The notes below the pieces were generated by a model, which ran no database searches, was not told the DNA's origin, and was given only the letters and a program-made list of their open reading frames with translations. The translations under genes were made by a program, and so were the position numbers. From the NCBI GenBank assembly GCA_029204045.2, contig CM055076.1:18292269-18356268 (forward strand): DNA of 64,000 nt, in the 5' to 3' direction. Positions within the stretch are counted from its first letter, which is position 1. Each line of letters begins with the position of its first letter. This document shows positions 12,759 through 25,720 of the stretch, in pieces. Origin of the DNA: Tillandsia leiboldiana (taxonomy: Eukaryota; Streptophyta; Magnoliopsida; Poales; Bromeliaceae).

Positions 12759-15700
12759 TGTGAGGACCCGAAATTCCCACTTATGGATTACGGTTACATC
12801 TACGGCTTCTAGAGGCCTACGAGGTGTGTCGGTGGTGTTTGTGCACAATTTGGACACAAGTGATGGACTTCGGGCTTAAAATGGACAACGTGAGTGATCG
12901 GAGGACCTCGTCGGATGTTTAAAAGTAGTTTCGCGCGAAGCGGATATTAAAATTGGACTCAGCGCGAAGTTTGGACAAAGAATATCTTCCCGGATGCCTT
13001 CGGCAATTTTTAGTTTGGCAAAACGGACATCGGATTTGGATTCTGCGTGCGAAAACGGTGAAAATGGACTATTTACTTGTATTTTTTCGGATCTCGATGC
13101 AGTGGCACGGATCTCGAGGCAGTGTGCGCGGATCTCGATGCAGCGGGCACGCATCCCGAGGCAATCGTCGAGCATCTCGAGGCAATGCGCGGATCCCGGG
13201 GCATGGCACGCGGTGCGAGGTGCGGGGTGGGTGGGGGATGCCACGTGGCGTCTCCCTACTGGCCACAGTGGCCGAGGCGCAGAGCCGGGCGGGGAAGGCG
13301 CGCGGGGTGCAGACCCGCGCGGGGAAGGCGTGCGGGCCCTGGCACGGCGTCAGCGGGGGGCAGGACACGTGTCGGCCTCCCGTTCGCGGGTCAGCGCGAC
13401 GCGACGCATCGCTGCTGCCGTGCGTCAGCGCGGGGCGCGGGTGCGGTCCATGTGGCGGCCGCCGATTGGCTGCCGCCGGTCCGTGGTCGCGGTGCACGGG
13501 TCCATGGACACGTGTCGCTCCCCGGTTGGCCGAGCGCGGATGACGTGGTGCCTCGCTGGCGCGGCGTGGACGCGTGGACCGCGGGGCTGGTTACTGTAGC
13601 AGCCCGAAAACCAGTTTCGGGCGCCCGGAAGTTGCGCCCGAATGTGGGATTTCGGCCTATAAAGGCCCGAATCGCTCCATTTCATCTCTTTTCTCCTTTT
13701 TGCTCGCACAGAGAGGCTAAGGGGAGGGAGAGGGTGATTCGGGGGGGGGGGGGGGGGGGGGGGTTTCGTGGGTGAGCGAACGCGCCGTTGACCTCGTGGA
13801 GCGCACAAGGTGTTCCAAGGAGCCGGATGGACGCGTGTGTACGCGTTGGACGGCGCGGCAATGTCAAGGTAGGTCCCGTATGTGATTTTGGGGGTGTTTT
13901 GGCACAGTTTTGGGTTTTCCTTTTTGGTTTTGGATTTGACCCCATGCCGTTCTGCGTGTTAGGGACCGAGTTTTACTGTGCTATCTTGATACACAAAGTG
14001 CCGCTGGGCGTGTCGTGGCGCACCGTTTTGCGTGCGAGCTTGGGAAAGACATGCACCATTTTGCGCACGGACTCGTAAAGTGTGCACCGTTTTGCGTGCA
14101 AACTAGATGTACGAAACTCGGATTGAGACGTGCAGGTACTCGTTTAGAAGGCTCGACGCGACGATCGCAGCGGTATTTTTATTGGATTTTTATGAGGATT
14201 CTTCGAAGGTGAGATTTAAGCTTCTTTGGGGTTGTATCCCGCAGTTTTTGCAGTGTAGTGGATTGTCGGCGCCCCGCATTATATGATTTGTATCTTGGCC
14301 TACAGGTGTCGGAACGGGGCGTATAAATACTCGTTTTGGGGCTACTCGTCGCGAGGTTCGCAACCGTGCATTTTCTGGGATTTTTGGAGCGCTGCTTGGA
14401 GGTGAGAATTGCCTATCTTGTGCTGTTTGGGAAAAACAGCAATGATGTTGGTGTTTGTTGGGGTATAGTTTGTATCGTGATGTTGTTTGTTGTGGTGTTG
14501 CATGGTTGGCGTGATGTTGTTTGGAGCAGAGGCTTGCGCGGCATGTACCGAGGATGCGGGTTCAGCAGATTATGTTAGCAGGTGGCCACGCTCTTCACCG
14601 ACCCCAGGTTTGCCTTGGATTGAGCACTTCAGGTGGGTAAGCTTAATATTGATAAGGTTTTTATGTTATGGTGAATGTAAGTGCACTTGTGGGGATGTCA
14701 CCCCTCTATGACTGATAGCAGGCATATTTGATGTACAACCGATATGAGCGAGAGGTAAGCAAGGAATGGCCTACTTGTGTGAGATTGGCATATCATCGTA
14801 GGAATGCTTTAGCATGCTTTGCTAATATATGTTTCACCCACTTTTATCGTTTATGAGGACAAAAACATGCTAGTATGGACATGTAGTTAGACCATCTTTT
14901 ACTGCTGCACTACATATTGGAACTTGACTTAGGAGAAGCATGTGATTCCTTTTCTCCTTCTTTGTTAGTCAGGCGGTCTGTGTTGCTCGGGTACGAGCAA
15001 GGGTCTGGGGTAGTGTAGCCGGGACATTGGTGTCAGGGACGGGTTGTGCTGGATTGCGGCAGGCAGGGTTTTGCGGTGACCGCGGACTTTGGGCGGTTGA
15101 CCGGAGGTCGGTTATAGTACTTGATTATAGACGGCAGGGTTTTGCGCCAACCGCGGATATTGGGCGGTTGACCGGATATTTATTTATGCACCAGATTGGG
15201 TATCAGATTTTCCTAGTGGGCGGAGTTTCCCACTTATCGAGTACTTTTGCATCTGGTTGAGGACTGAGGCTTTCTTTAGTGGTTGAGCTTTCCCACTTTG
15301 ATCAGAGACATGATCCAGTCCTGCTGATTTATACTACTTATTATACTTATCACTGAGATACTTTACTCGTGTGGGTCGCTCCCCTCGAGTACCACTCCGG
15401 AGTGTGTTACAGACAGGCTTTGAGTCCTTGAGACTCCTTTTCATCAATGTTATGTGTCGGCCAGCATACCCGATACAGGCAGGCACAGCAGGCAGTGCCA
15501 GTTTTACTGGTGGCACTAGATTTGGTTTATTACAGACATTTGCTTTATTGTTGCACTCGTGTCAGGGGGACCGAGTGGAGTCTAGTAGCTGTGTTTAGAC
15601 CAGTGCTAGTGTTGTTGGGAACCGTTTGGGGATTGACGGTGGTCCCGGGGTCGTTGTGAGTTAGTCTACCGTTGTGCGAGAGGTTTGGTGATCTTGAGGC

Positions 15701-16600
15701 TATACGTTCTGAGAGAGAGCGTGGATTTTGACTATAGCCTGCATGAGCCACTACTCGATAGCGAGTTAGTCCGTTTGGACGCCCTACATGATTCCTGCCC
15801 GTCAGCAGGAGGTGGTTGTAGGTGGGCGCAGGTTGACTGGACCAGATGTGGCAGTCAGCTCGATTGGGTCGATTGTGCACTTCATGTGCTAGTGGTTGCA
15901 TACAATTCTTTGATTCTCCCATCTTGAGCATTTAGATGGAGGCATGGTAGCTGTTGAGCATCATCAGCGTTCTTGTTCAGTTCTCACGGCTTTGGTTAGT
16001 TTATGTCTCTTGAGGACTTAGTGGGCAGACCGTCGGGACTGGCGGTGGTACCCACTAAGAACTCCCTTTTTGGTGTAGTTCTCACACACTTTGGGGGGGG
16101 TTTTCCCCTCATTTTTCCTTCCTCTCCTTTGTTTTGCAGAGTCTTAGCGGGTGTTGCTGATTCTGCGGTTGTTGATCGAGGCGAGGGAGTCGCGTGCTAG
16201 ATCCCTACCCGTCGTTGGAGAGTAGCGGTACCCCTTCAGAGGAGACCTGCAGTAGATTGGCTATTTTGTTTTTCTCTTTTGAGAGACTGATGTAGTGAGG
16301 ACATGATATGTATTGAGAGCCTGTACACTGATGTATTTATTGGAGATACCTCCCTGTTGAGTTCTGAGTTTTGTATTTGAGGATATTGTATGATTATCAT
16401 TTTGGGAGATGGACATTGTTGTATTATTTTCAGTTGTACAGTGATTGATTTTAGTTTTACAGCAGATTTTCATTTATAGCTCTGATATCTGTTAGCTGTA
16501 GCACTTTTCTTGCAGGTAGGACGCTTCGCCTATGCGGATTGACATAGGTGGCGGATCTGTTGGCGAGCCCGGGTCGCAGTTTCGACCCCGGGGCGTGACA
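12759..16600 (+). repeat. Element D LTR 1 (3.84 kb)
   Basis: It begins TGTGAGGACCCGAAATTCCC and ends CCCCGGGGCGTGACA. It contains G-box/CCAAT modules (13240-13560), a TATA box at 13658, a 23-base poly-G run (13741-13763), a shorter G run (16093-16100), the paired stem-loops (16017-16085) and the U5 hairpin (16527-16553). Long open frames on both strands in its GC-rich part are not conserved domains and are not called as genes. Confidence 0.82.
13658..13665 (+). promoter_or_regulatory. TATA box, D LTR 1
   Basis: TATAAAGG sits just downstream of the G-box/CCAAT modules and is repeated identically at 19904-19911. Confidence 0.65.
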
Positions 16601-16608
16601 GATTAGGT

Positions 16609-16620
16609 TGGTATCAGAGC
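16609..16620 (+). other. Primer-binding site after D LTR 1
   Basis: TGGTATCAGAGC lies 8 bp after the LTR end, in the same place as in C and G. The second copy is at 22867-22878. Confidence 0.85.
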
Positions 16621-16949
16621 ATAGGTTGTAGGTCATGGTGGACTTAGAAACCCTAGGCTTATGGTTTGACCCTTGGATGATTTCGTGAGAGTCGTGATTT
16701 ATAGCGAGAGTCCTGATTGAGTTTTATACCTCTCCCAAGGGACGGGAAGAGTGATTAGCATGTTTATTCTCCTAAGTGATTATGTTGGCTGCAGACAACA
16801 TAATGCGGTGGAATGGGTGACATGCTTTAGACTTTCGTGGGATTGGGTCGAGCGTTGTTGTGTGCTGTTTTGTGGTTTCGTCGTGGCGAGCGGTGTCTCC
16901 CCGACGCTGGGTTTTGACCCGTGTGCATCCTGTCATAGAAGTTGAGCTT

Positions 16950-19452
16950 GAGCGATGGGTTTTGGGCCGGATACCTGGACTGAGGTCAGAGAACTCCGGA
17001 CCCAGATGAAAGGATTGTCAGAGGCTTATCAGCGGTAGAGTGAGCGAGCAGCTAGTTTTAGTGACACAGTTGTCGGAGCACTGAGTAGCCCCCTATGTGC
17101 CAATGTTTAGTGCCGAGGCACCGAGACAGGGTGGATAGTTGACAGCAGAGGAGCTGTGGGGCATGTTTGATTGAGTGAGCCAGATTTGGCAGATGAACCG
17201 CCCCGACTCGTAAGATTGAGTTTGGAGCCTTTGGAGGTAGAGTCGTGGTTGGTGGTGATGGAGTGATCAATTGAGAGCCTCCCTGTGCTAGAGAGTTTTT
17301 GCAGTTGTTGAACTGCGCGCTCCAGGTTTCGAGGGACGAGGCGCATAGGATATGTGTGGCTGGGAGTGGATTGCGCCAGAATACCTTTCAGTTTAGTTAG
17401 TCCCTCAGTGACGAATTATTGACGCCTCGATGGTGTAGGCGTTGTGTATGGAGCGTGGAGTTGCAGTTCCTTTGGATAGGGACCTGCCGCCAGAGGTGAG
17501 TTCTGGATTTTGGCGCTTAGCGCCGGGTGATGGAGGACAGATCGGCCGGTGGAGGCATTTTTGATTTCTTTTTCCAGGGTAGTGGATTTCTAAGATGCCC
17601 GAGATCGGGTGGACCCCGATGGCAGTATCAGCGTCTTTATCAAAGTGGCGCAGCGGTAGCGTGGATTTGTTATCTGCGGAGGACGCTATTCGTCGCCTCA
17701 ATGTGAGCAGAGACAGAGGTCGTGCTCCCTTGTGGATAGTCTTGATTTTAAGGCAGATTGAGCGACGACCACCTGCATCGAGCGGATGAATCTGTGCCGC
17801 CCAGTTGGAGGGCGCCGCGGTAGTGGATCGAGTGTCGCAGGTGGGATTTCATCACAGCAGTCGGAATTAGAGCGGTTGCTTTCCTGCATGGACTAGAGGT
17901 AGAGTCGTTACCACATACACTTGAGGTACAGGTTCTTGTTAGTGTTGTGCATGTGGGGGAGGCCTGTGGATTATGTCCTATGCAGTTGAGGCCGCGAGAT
18001 ATACCGGTAGACTTATTGGTAATTATGGCAGTTCGGCGTTTTGACCCAGTGCTTGGGATTGGTTGGCACAGTGCCACAGGATGTTAGACTGCAGAAGGAA
18101 AGGACTTTGACCTTCTGCGAGGCAGAAGAGAGGAGGCTTGATGGTTGAGATAGTTGAGCGTACAGGTTATAGCGACAGTGTGAGAGGTGCTTACGGCGGC
18201 ACTGGGACCCAAGGACATCTCTGTTGCCACGAGATCCCGGGTGTGATTTCACCTGAGCTGTTGATAATGCCCCTGGTTAGGGAGATAGAGATTGCGTTTG
18301 ACGTGGTTCGGGGAACCGCGCCACCCTCGACAGCACCTCATTGGATATCGCCGGTAGAGCTGAGAGAGCTGATGGCGCAGTTGTAGGATCTGATGGATCG
18401 AGGGGTCTGTTTGACCTAGTGCCACGCCGTTGATATACGGTGGTGATGCCACGCCGTTGGTATACGGTGGTGATGCCACGTCGTTGATACACGACTGTGA
18501 GGGTCCTTTTATGGTTCGAGTGTAGACAGGTCCGGGTGGCATTTAGGACCCTTTTGATGGAATTATACTCCGGCAGTATTGTATGATGCGAGTACCTACT
18601 TGGAATCAGACAGCCGAGGACTTTGCCTAGATGGCGGTCAGGAACCGGTAAGGGCATTATGAACGCATAGTGAGGCCAATTGGACTGATTAATGCCCTGC
18701 CACTCTTATGATTTGAGGAATTGTGCTCCAGCTGTACTTGATTGGATTGGTAACAAGATCCTCCAGGGATATTTTGATCTACTCCCAGAGCGACTTGGAG
18801 CACGAGGAGCACTTGTGGACGTGCTATTATGCCCGTGTGGATGAAGCTGTATGCCAAGTTATTGAGGTACAAGTTGTAGCTTCAGAAGCATACCTTCTTG
18901 GGTCACTTTGTTCGAGCCGTTGGGGGCGGCTGTAGAAATTCGGCCAATATGGATACTAATCGGGAATTGGCCGAGATCGGCAATTATTGTCGAGGTGAGG
19001 AGCTTCTTGGACTGGGCAGTGCTGGGAGAGCTTGGCGGACGGATGATGAGACTGACACCAGCACCGATTTCAGCTTTGTCAGCGGTGGGAGATGGATTTG
19101 CGAGTTATAGTGATGCCTCCCATAGTGGCTGTGGAGTACCGTGGGTTTATCTTCGGTCCGCGCTTCATCAGCCCAACCCTATGAGTATTGTGGTAGGACG
19201 AACCGCTGTTTTGTTGGCAGCTTGGATCCCACAGATGAGCCTTCCAGTACGCCTATTATTTCCAGCTTTGATTGATATACCTGGGCGTAGGCCATGCCTG
19301 TTTGGCTACCAGTTTTGGTTACTCAGCATTCCTGTTCTATACTATATGATAGATTAAGAGCTCAGCTTCAGTTTACAGTTTCTGCCATACGGCACCAGTG
19401 GAGACTACAGCTTTCAGCATCTTGAGTGGGATTTACTCGGATTGTCGTCGAT
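16950..19452 (+). pseudogene. Element D eroded gag-pol, copy 1
   Basis: No long frame survives, but fragments in changing phases match gypsy proteins. A capsid-like piece is near 17210-17260. A protease end with an FDxVLGIGW-like block is at about 17900-18080. An RT start resembling REIEFxxDVVxGTAP and ELRELxAQL is at 18270-18390. RT fragments around LEHEEHL and the following helix are at 18780-18900, and a YSDASHSG-like RNase H start is near 19110. Many small deletions separate these blocks. All the erosion is shared with copy 2, so it predates the duplication. This internal region makes no enzyme, and any past movement must have relied on proteins from another element. Confidence 0.75.
18421..18498. 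repeat. Short tandem repeat, three 27-28-bp units, in D internal copy 1
   Basis: The unit contains GCCACGCCGTTGATATACGG with small changes between copies. The same triplet of units is at 24686-24760 in copy 2. Confidence 0.88.
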
Positions 19453-19903
19453 GGTGCGGGGTGGGTGGGGGACGCCACGTGGCGTCTCCCCACTGGCCAC
19501 AGCGGCCGAGGCGCAGACCCGCGCGGGGAAGGCGCGCGGGGTGCAGACCCGCGCGGGGAAGGCGCGCGGGCCCTGGCACGGCGTCAGCGGGGGGCAGGCC
19601 ACGTGTCGGCCTCCCGTTCGCGGGTCAGGGCGACGCGACGCGCGACGCGACGCGTCGCTGCTGCCGTGCGTCAGCGCGGGGCGCGGGTGCGGTCCACGTG
19701 GCGGCCGCCGATTGGCTGCCGCCGGTCCGTGGTCGCGGTGCACGGGTCCATGGACACGTGTCGCTCCCTGGTTGGCCGAGCGCGGATGACGTGGCGCCTC
19801 GCTGGCGCGGCGTGGACGCGTGGACCGCGGGGCTGGTTACTGTAGCAGCCCGAAAACCAGTTTCGGGCGCCCGGAAGTTGCGCCCGAATGTGGGATTTCG
19901 GCC

Positions 19904-19911
19904 TATAAAGG
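19904..19911 (+). promoter_or_regulatory. TATA box, D LTR 2
   Basis: TATAAAGG is in the same context as at 13658. Confidence 0.65.
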
Positions 19912-22334
19912 CCCGAATCGCTCCATTTCATCTCTTTTCTCCTTTTTGCTCGCACAGAAAGGCTAAGGGGAGGGAGAGGGCGATTCGGGGGGGGGGGGGG
20001 GGGGTTTCGTGGGTGAGCGAGGCGCGCCGTTTACCTCGTGGAGCGCACAAGGTGTTCCAAGGAGCCGGATGGACGCGTGTGTACGCGTTGGACGGCGCGG
20101 CAATGTCAAGGTAGGTCCCGTATGTGATTTTGGGGGTGTTTTGGCACAGTTTTGGGTTTTCCTTTTTGGTTTTGGATTTGACCCCATGCCGTTCTGCGTG
20201 TTAGGGACCGAGTTTTACTGTGCCATCTTGATACACAAAGTGCCGCCGGGCGTGTCGTGGCGCACTGTTTTGCATGCGAGCTTGGGAAAGACATGCACCG
20301 TTTTGCGCGCGGACTCGTAAAGTGTGCACCGTTTTGCGTGCAAACTTGATGTACGAAACTCGGATTGAGACGTGCAGGTACTCGTTTAGAAGGCTCGACG
20401 CGACGATCGCAGCGGTATTTTTATTGGATTTTTATGAGGATTCTTCGAAGGTGAGATTTAAGCTTCTTTGGGGTTGTATCCCGCAGTTTTTGCAGTGTAG
20501 TGGATTGTCGGCGCCCCGCATTATATGATTTGTATCTTGGCCTACAGGTGTCGGAACGGGGCGTATAAATACTCGTTTTGGGGCTACTCGTCGCGAGGTT
20601 CGCAACCGTGCATTTTCTGGGATTTTTGGAGCGCTGCTTGGAGGTGAGAATTGCCTATCTTGTGCTGTTTGGGAAAAACAGCAATGATGTTGGTGTTTGT
20701 TGGGGTATAGTTTGTATCGTGATGTTGTTTGTTGTGGTGTTGCATGGTTGGCGTGATGTTGTTTGGAGCAGAGGCTTGCGCGGCATGTACCGAGGATGCG
20801 GGTTCAGCAGATTATGTTAGCAGGTGGCCACGCTCTTCACCGACCCCAGGTTTGCCTTGGATTGAGCACATCAGGTGGGTAAGCTTAATATTGATAAGGT
20901 TTTTATGTTATGGTGAATGTAAGTGCACTTATGGGGATGTCACCCCTCTATGACTGATAGCAGGCATATTTGATGTACAACCGATATGAGCGAGAGGTAA
21001 GCAAGGAATGGCCTACTTGTGTGAGATTGGCATATCATCGTAGGAATGCTTTAGCATGCTTTGCTAATATATGTTTCACCCACTTTTATCGTTTCTGAGG
21101 ACAAAAACATGCTAGTATGGACATGTAGTTAGACCATCTTTTACTGCTGCACTACATATTGGAACTTGACTTTGGAGAAGCATGTGATTCATTTTCTCCT
21201 TCTTTGTTAGTCAGGCGGTCTGTGTTGCTCGGGTACGAGCAAGGGTCTGGGGTAGTGTAGCCGGGACATTGGTGTCAGGGACGGGTTGTGCTGGATTGCG
21301 GCTGGCAGGGTTTTGCGGTGACCGCGGACTTTGGGCGGTTGACCGGAGGTCGGTTATAGTACTTGATTATAGACGGCAGGGTATTGCGGCAACCGCGGAT
21401 ATTGGGCGGTTGACCGGATATTTATTTATGCACCAGATTGGGTATCAGATTTTCCTAGTGGGCGGAGTTTCCCACTTATCGAGTACTTTTGCATCTGGTT
21501 GAGGACTGAGGCTTTCTTTAGTGGTTGAGCTTTCCCACTTTGATCAGAGTCATGATCCAGTCCTGCTGATTTATACTACTTATTATACTTATCACTGAGA
21601 TACTTTACTCGTGTGGGTCGCTCCCCTCGAGTTCCACTCCGCAGTGTGTTACAGACAGGCTTTGAGTCCTTGAGACTCCTTTTCATCGGTGTTATGCGTC
21701 GGCCAGCATACCCGATACAGGCAGGCACAGCAGGCAGTACCAGTTTTACTGGTGGCACTAGATTTGGTTTATTACAGACATTTGCTTTATTGTTGCACTC
21801 GTGTCAGGGGGACCGAGTGGAGTCTAGTAGCTGTGTTTAGACCAGTGCTAGTGTTGTTGGGAACCGTTTGGGGATTGACGGTGGTCCCGGGGTCGTTGTG
21901 AGTTAGTCGACCGTTGTGCGAGAGGTTTGGTGATCTTGAGGCTATACGTTCTGAGAGAGAGCGTGGATTTTGACTATAGCCTGCATGAGCCACTACTCGA
22001 TAGCGAGTTAGTCCGTTTGGACGCCCTACAAGATTCCTGCCCGTCAGCGGGAGGTGGTTGTAGATGGGCGCAGGTTGACTGGACCAGATGTGGCAGTCAG
22101 CTCGATTGGGTCGATTGTGCACTTCATGTGCTAGTGGTTGCATACCATTCTTTGATTCTCCCATCTTGAGCATTTAGATGGAGGCATGGTAGCTGTTGAG
22201 CGTCATCAGCGTTCTTGTTCAGTTCTCACGGCTTTGGTTAGTTTATGTCTCTTGAGGACTTAGTGGGCAGACCGTCGGGACTGGCGGTGGTACCCACTGA
22301 GAACTCCCTTTTTGGTGTAGTTCTCACACCCTTT

Positions 22335-22360
22335 GGGGGGGGGGGGGGGGGGGGGGGGGG
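22335..22360. repeat. Poly-G run of 26 bases, expanded relative to copy 1
   Basis: The equivalent position in LTR 1 (16093-16100) has only 8 G, so the run expanded or contracted after the duplication. Confidence 0.95.
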
Positions 22361-22866
22361 TTTCCCCTCATTTTCCTTCCTCTCCTTTGTTTTGCAGAGT
22401 CTTAGCGGGTGTTGCTGATTCTGCGGTTGTTGATCGAGGCGAGGGAGTCGCGTGCTAGATCCCTACCCGTCGTTGGAGAGTAGCGGTACCCCTTCAGAGG
22501 AGACCTGCAGTAGATTGGCTATTTTGTTTTCCTCTTTTGAGAGACTGATGTAGTGAGGACATGATATGTATTGAGAGCCTGTACACTGATGTATTTATTG
22601 GAGATACCTCCCTGTTGAGTTCTGAGTTTTGTATTTGAGGATATTGTATGATTATCATTTTGGGAGATGGACATTGTTGTATTATTTTCAGTTGTACAGT
22701 GATTGATTTTAGTTTTACGGCAGATTTTCATTTATAGCTCTGATATCTGTTAGCTGTAGCACTTTTCTTGCAGGTAGGACTCTTCGCCTATGCGGATTGA
22801 CATACGTGGCAGATCTGTTGGCGAGCCCGGGTCGCAGTTTCGACCCCGGGGCGTGACAGATTAGGT

Positions 22867-22878
22867 TGGTATCAGAGC
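22867..22878 (+). other. Primer-binding site after D LTR 2
   Basis: TGGTATCAGAGC is in the same context as at 16609-16620. Confidence 0.85.
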
Positions 22879-23209
22879 CTAGGTTGTAGGTCATGGTGGA
22901 CTTAGAAACCCTAGGCATATGGTTTGACCCTTGGATGATTTCGTGAGAGTCGTGATTTATAGCGAGAGTCCTGATTGAGTTTTATACCTCTCCCAAGGGA
23001 CGGGAAGAGTGATTAGCATGTTTATTCTCCTAAGTGATTATGTTGGCTGCAGACAACATAATGCGGTGGAATGGGTGACATGCTTTAGACTTTCGCTGGA
23101 TTGGGTCGAGCGTTGTTGTGTGCTGTTTTGTGGTTTCGTCGTGGCGAGCGGTGTCTCCCCGACGCTGGGTTTTGACCCGTGTGCATCCTGTCATAGCAGT
23201 TGAGCTTGA

Positions 23210-25720
23210 GCGATGGGTTTTGGGCCGGATACCTGGATTGTCAGAGGCTTATCAGAGAACTCCGGACACAGATGACAGGATTGTCAGAGGCTTATCAGCG
23301 GTAGAGTGAGCAAGCAGCTGGTTTTAGTGACACAGTTGTCGGAGCACTGAGTAGCCCCCTATGTGCCAATGTTTAGTGCCGAGGCACCGAGACAGGGTGG
23401 ATAGTTGACAGCAGAGGAGCTGTGGGGCATGTTTGATTGAGTGAGCCAGATTTGGCAGATGAACCACCCCGACTCGTAAGATTGAGTTTGGAGCCTTTGG
23501 AGGCAGAGTCGTGGTTGGTGGTGATGGAGTGATTAATTGAGAGCCTCCCTGTGCTAGAGAGTTTTTGTAGTTGTTGAACTGCGCGCTCCAGGTTTCGAGG
23601 GACGAGGCGCATAGGATATGTGTGGCTGGGAGTGGATTGCGCCAGAATACCTTTCAGTTTAGTTAGTCCCTCAGTGACGAATTATTGACGCCTCGATGGT
23701 GTAGGCGTTGTGTATGGAGCGTGGAGTTGCAGTTCCTTTGGATAGGGACCTGCCGCCAGAGGTGAGTTCTGGATTTTGGCGCTTGGCGCCGGGTGATGGA
23801 GGACAGATCGGCCGGTGGAGGCATTTTTGATTTCTTTTTCCAGGGTAGTGGATTTCTAAGATGCCCGAGATCGGGTGGACCCCGATGGCAGTATCAGCGT
23901 CTTTATCAAAGTGGCGCAGCGGTAGCGTGGATTTGTTATCTACGGAGGACCCTATTCGTCGCCTCAATGTGAGCAGAGACAGAGGTCGTGCTCCCTTGTG
24001 GATAGTCTTGATTTTAAGGCAGATTGAGCGACGACCACCTGCATCGAGCGGATGAATCTGTGCCGCCCAGTTGGAGGGCACCGCGGTAGTGGATCGAGTG
24101 TCGCAGGTGGGATTTCATCACAGCAGTCGGAATTAGAGCAGGTTGCTTTCCTGAATGGACTAGAGGTAGAGTCGTTACCACATACACTTGAGGTACAGGT
24201 TCTTGTTTGTGTTGTGCATGTGGGGGAGGCTTGTGGATTATGTCCTATGCAGTTGAGGCCGCGAGATATACCGGTAGACTTATTGGTAATTATGGCAGTT
24301 CGGCGTTTTGACCCAGTGCTTGGGATTGGTTGGCACAGTGCCACAGGATGTTAGACTGCAGAAGGAAAGGACTTTGACCTTCTGCGAGGAAGAAGAGAGG
24401 AGGCTTGATGGTTGAGATAGTTGAGCATACAGGTTATAACGACAGTGTGAGAGGTGCTTACGGCGGCACTGGGACCCAAGGACATCTCTGTTGCCACGAG
24501 ATCCCGGGTGTGATTTCACCTGAGCTGTTAATAATGCCCCCGGTTAGGGAGATAGAGATTACGTTTGACGTGGTTCGGGGAACCGCGCCACCCTCGACAG
24601 CACCTCATTGGATATCGCCGGTAGAGCTGAGAGAGCTGATGGCGCAGTTGTAGGATCTGATGGATCGAGGGTCTGTTTGACCTAGTGCCACGCCGTTGAT
24701 ATACGGTGGTGATGGCACGCCGTTGGTATACGGTAGTGATGCCACGTCGTTGATACACGACTGTGAGGGTCCTTTTATGGTTCGAGTGTAGACAGGTCCG
24801 GGTGGCATTTAGGACCCTTTTGATGGAATTATACTCCGGCAGTATTGTATGATGCGAGTACCTACTTGGAATCAGACAGCCGAGGACTTTGCCTAGATGG
24901 CGGTCAGGAACCGGTAAGGGCATTATGAACGCATAGTGAGGCCAATTGGACTGATTAATGCCCTGCCACTCTTATGATTTGAGGAATTGTGCTCCAGCTG
25001 TACTTGATTGGATTGGTAACAAGATCCTCCAGGGATATTTTGATCTACTCCCAGAGCGACTTGGAGCACGAGGAGCACTTGTGGATGTGCTATTATGCCC
25101 GTGTGGATGAAGCTGTATGCCAAGTTATTGAGGTACAAGTTGTAGCTTCAGAAGCATACCTTCTTGGGTCACTTTGTTCGAGCCGTTGGGGGCGGCTGTA
25201 GAAATCAGGCCAATATGGATACTAATCGGTAATTGGCCGAGATCGACAATTATTGTCGAGGTGAGGAGCTTCTTGGACTGGGCAGTGCTGGGAGAGCTTG
25301 GCGGACGGATGATGAGACTGACACCAGCACCGATTTCAGCTTTGTCAGCGGTGGGAGATGGATTTGCGAGTTATAGTGATGCCTCCCATAGTGGCTGTGG
25401 AGTACCGTGGGTTTATCTTCGGTCCGCGCTTCATCAGTCCAACCCTATGAGTATTGTGGTAGGACGAACCGCTGTTTTGTTGGCAGCTTGGATCCCACAG
25501 ATGAGCCTTCCAGTACGCCTATTATTTCCAGCTTTGATTGATATACTTGGGCGTAGGCCATGCCTGTTTGGCTACCAGTTTTGGTTACTCAGCATTCCTG
25601 TTCTATACTATATGATAGATTAAGAGCTCAGCTTCAGTTTACAGTTTCTGCCATACGGCACCAGTGGAGACTACAGCTTTCAGCATCTTGAGTGGGATTT
25701 ACTCGGATTGTCGTCGATGG
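23210..25720 (+). pseudogene. Element D eroded gag-pol, copy 2
   Basis: This has the same set of gag, protease, RT and RNase H fragments as copy 1, about 6.26 kb downstream, with a few substitutions and a small local duplication near 23235-23300 (GATTGTCAGAGGCTTATCAG occurs twice). Unlike copy 1 it continues past the duplication boundary into 25721-26207. Confidence 0.75.

Larger units (their letters stand above)
13219..19452 (+). repeat. Tandem duplication within D, unit 1
   Basis: The unit runs from a point inside the LTR (GGTGCGGGGTGGGTGGGG) through the LTR end and the internal region. Unit 2 follows immediately at 19453. The two units are about 99 percent identical by eye, with differences in poly-G length. 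Confidence 0.92.
19453..22858 (+). repeat. Element D LTR 2, lacking its first 460 bp
   Basis: It corresponds to LTR 1 from 13219 to the end (CCGGGGCGTGACA). The poly-G runs differ in length from copy 1 (19987-20004 and 22335-22360). The TATA box is at 19904-19911, the paired stem-loops at 22259-22327 and the U5 hairpin at about 22785-22811. Confidence 0.87.
19453..25720 (+). repeat. Tandem duplication within D, unit 2
   Basis: It matches 13219-19452 throughout. The junction at 19452/19453 joins internal sequence ending TCGTCGATGG to LTR sequence starting TGCGGGGTGG, with only about 2-4 bases of shared sequence at the breakpoints. Confidence 0.92.

Noticed and set aside
13069..13808. Overlapping frames of 130-230 codons in the D LTR, and again at 19398-20187
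   Set aside because: GC-rich U3 and leader sequence with frames on both strands at once; no domain. The plus frame at 19398 spans the tandem-duplication junction, so it is a chance fusion.
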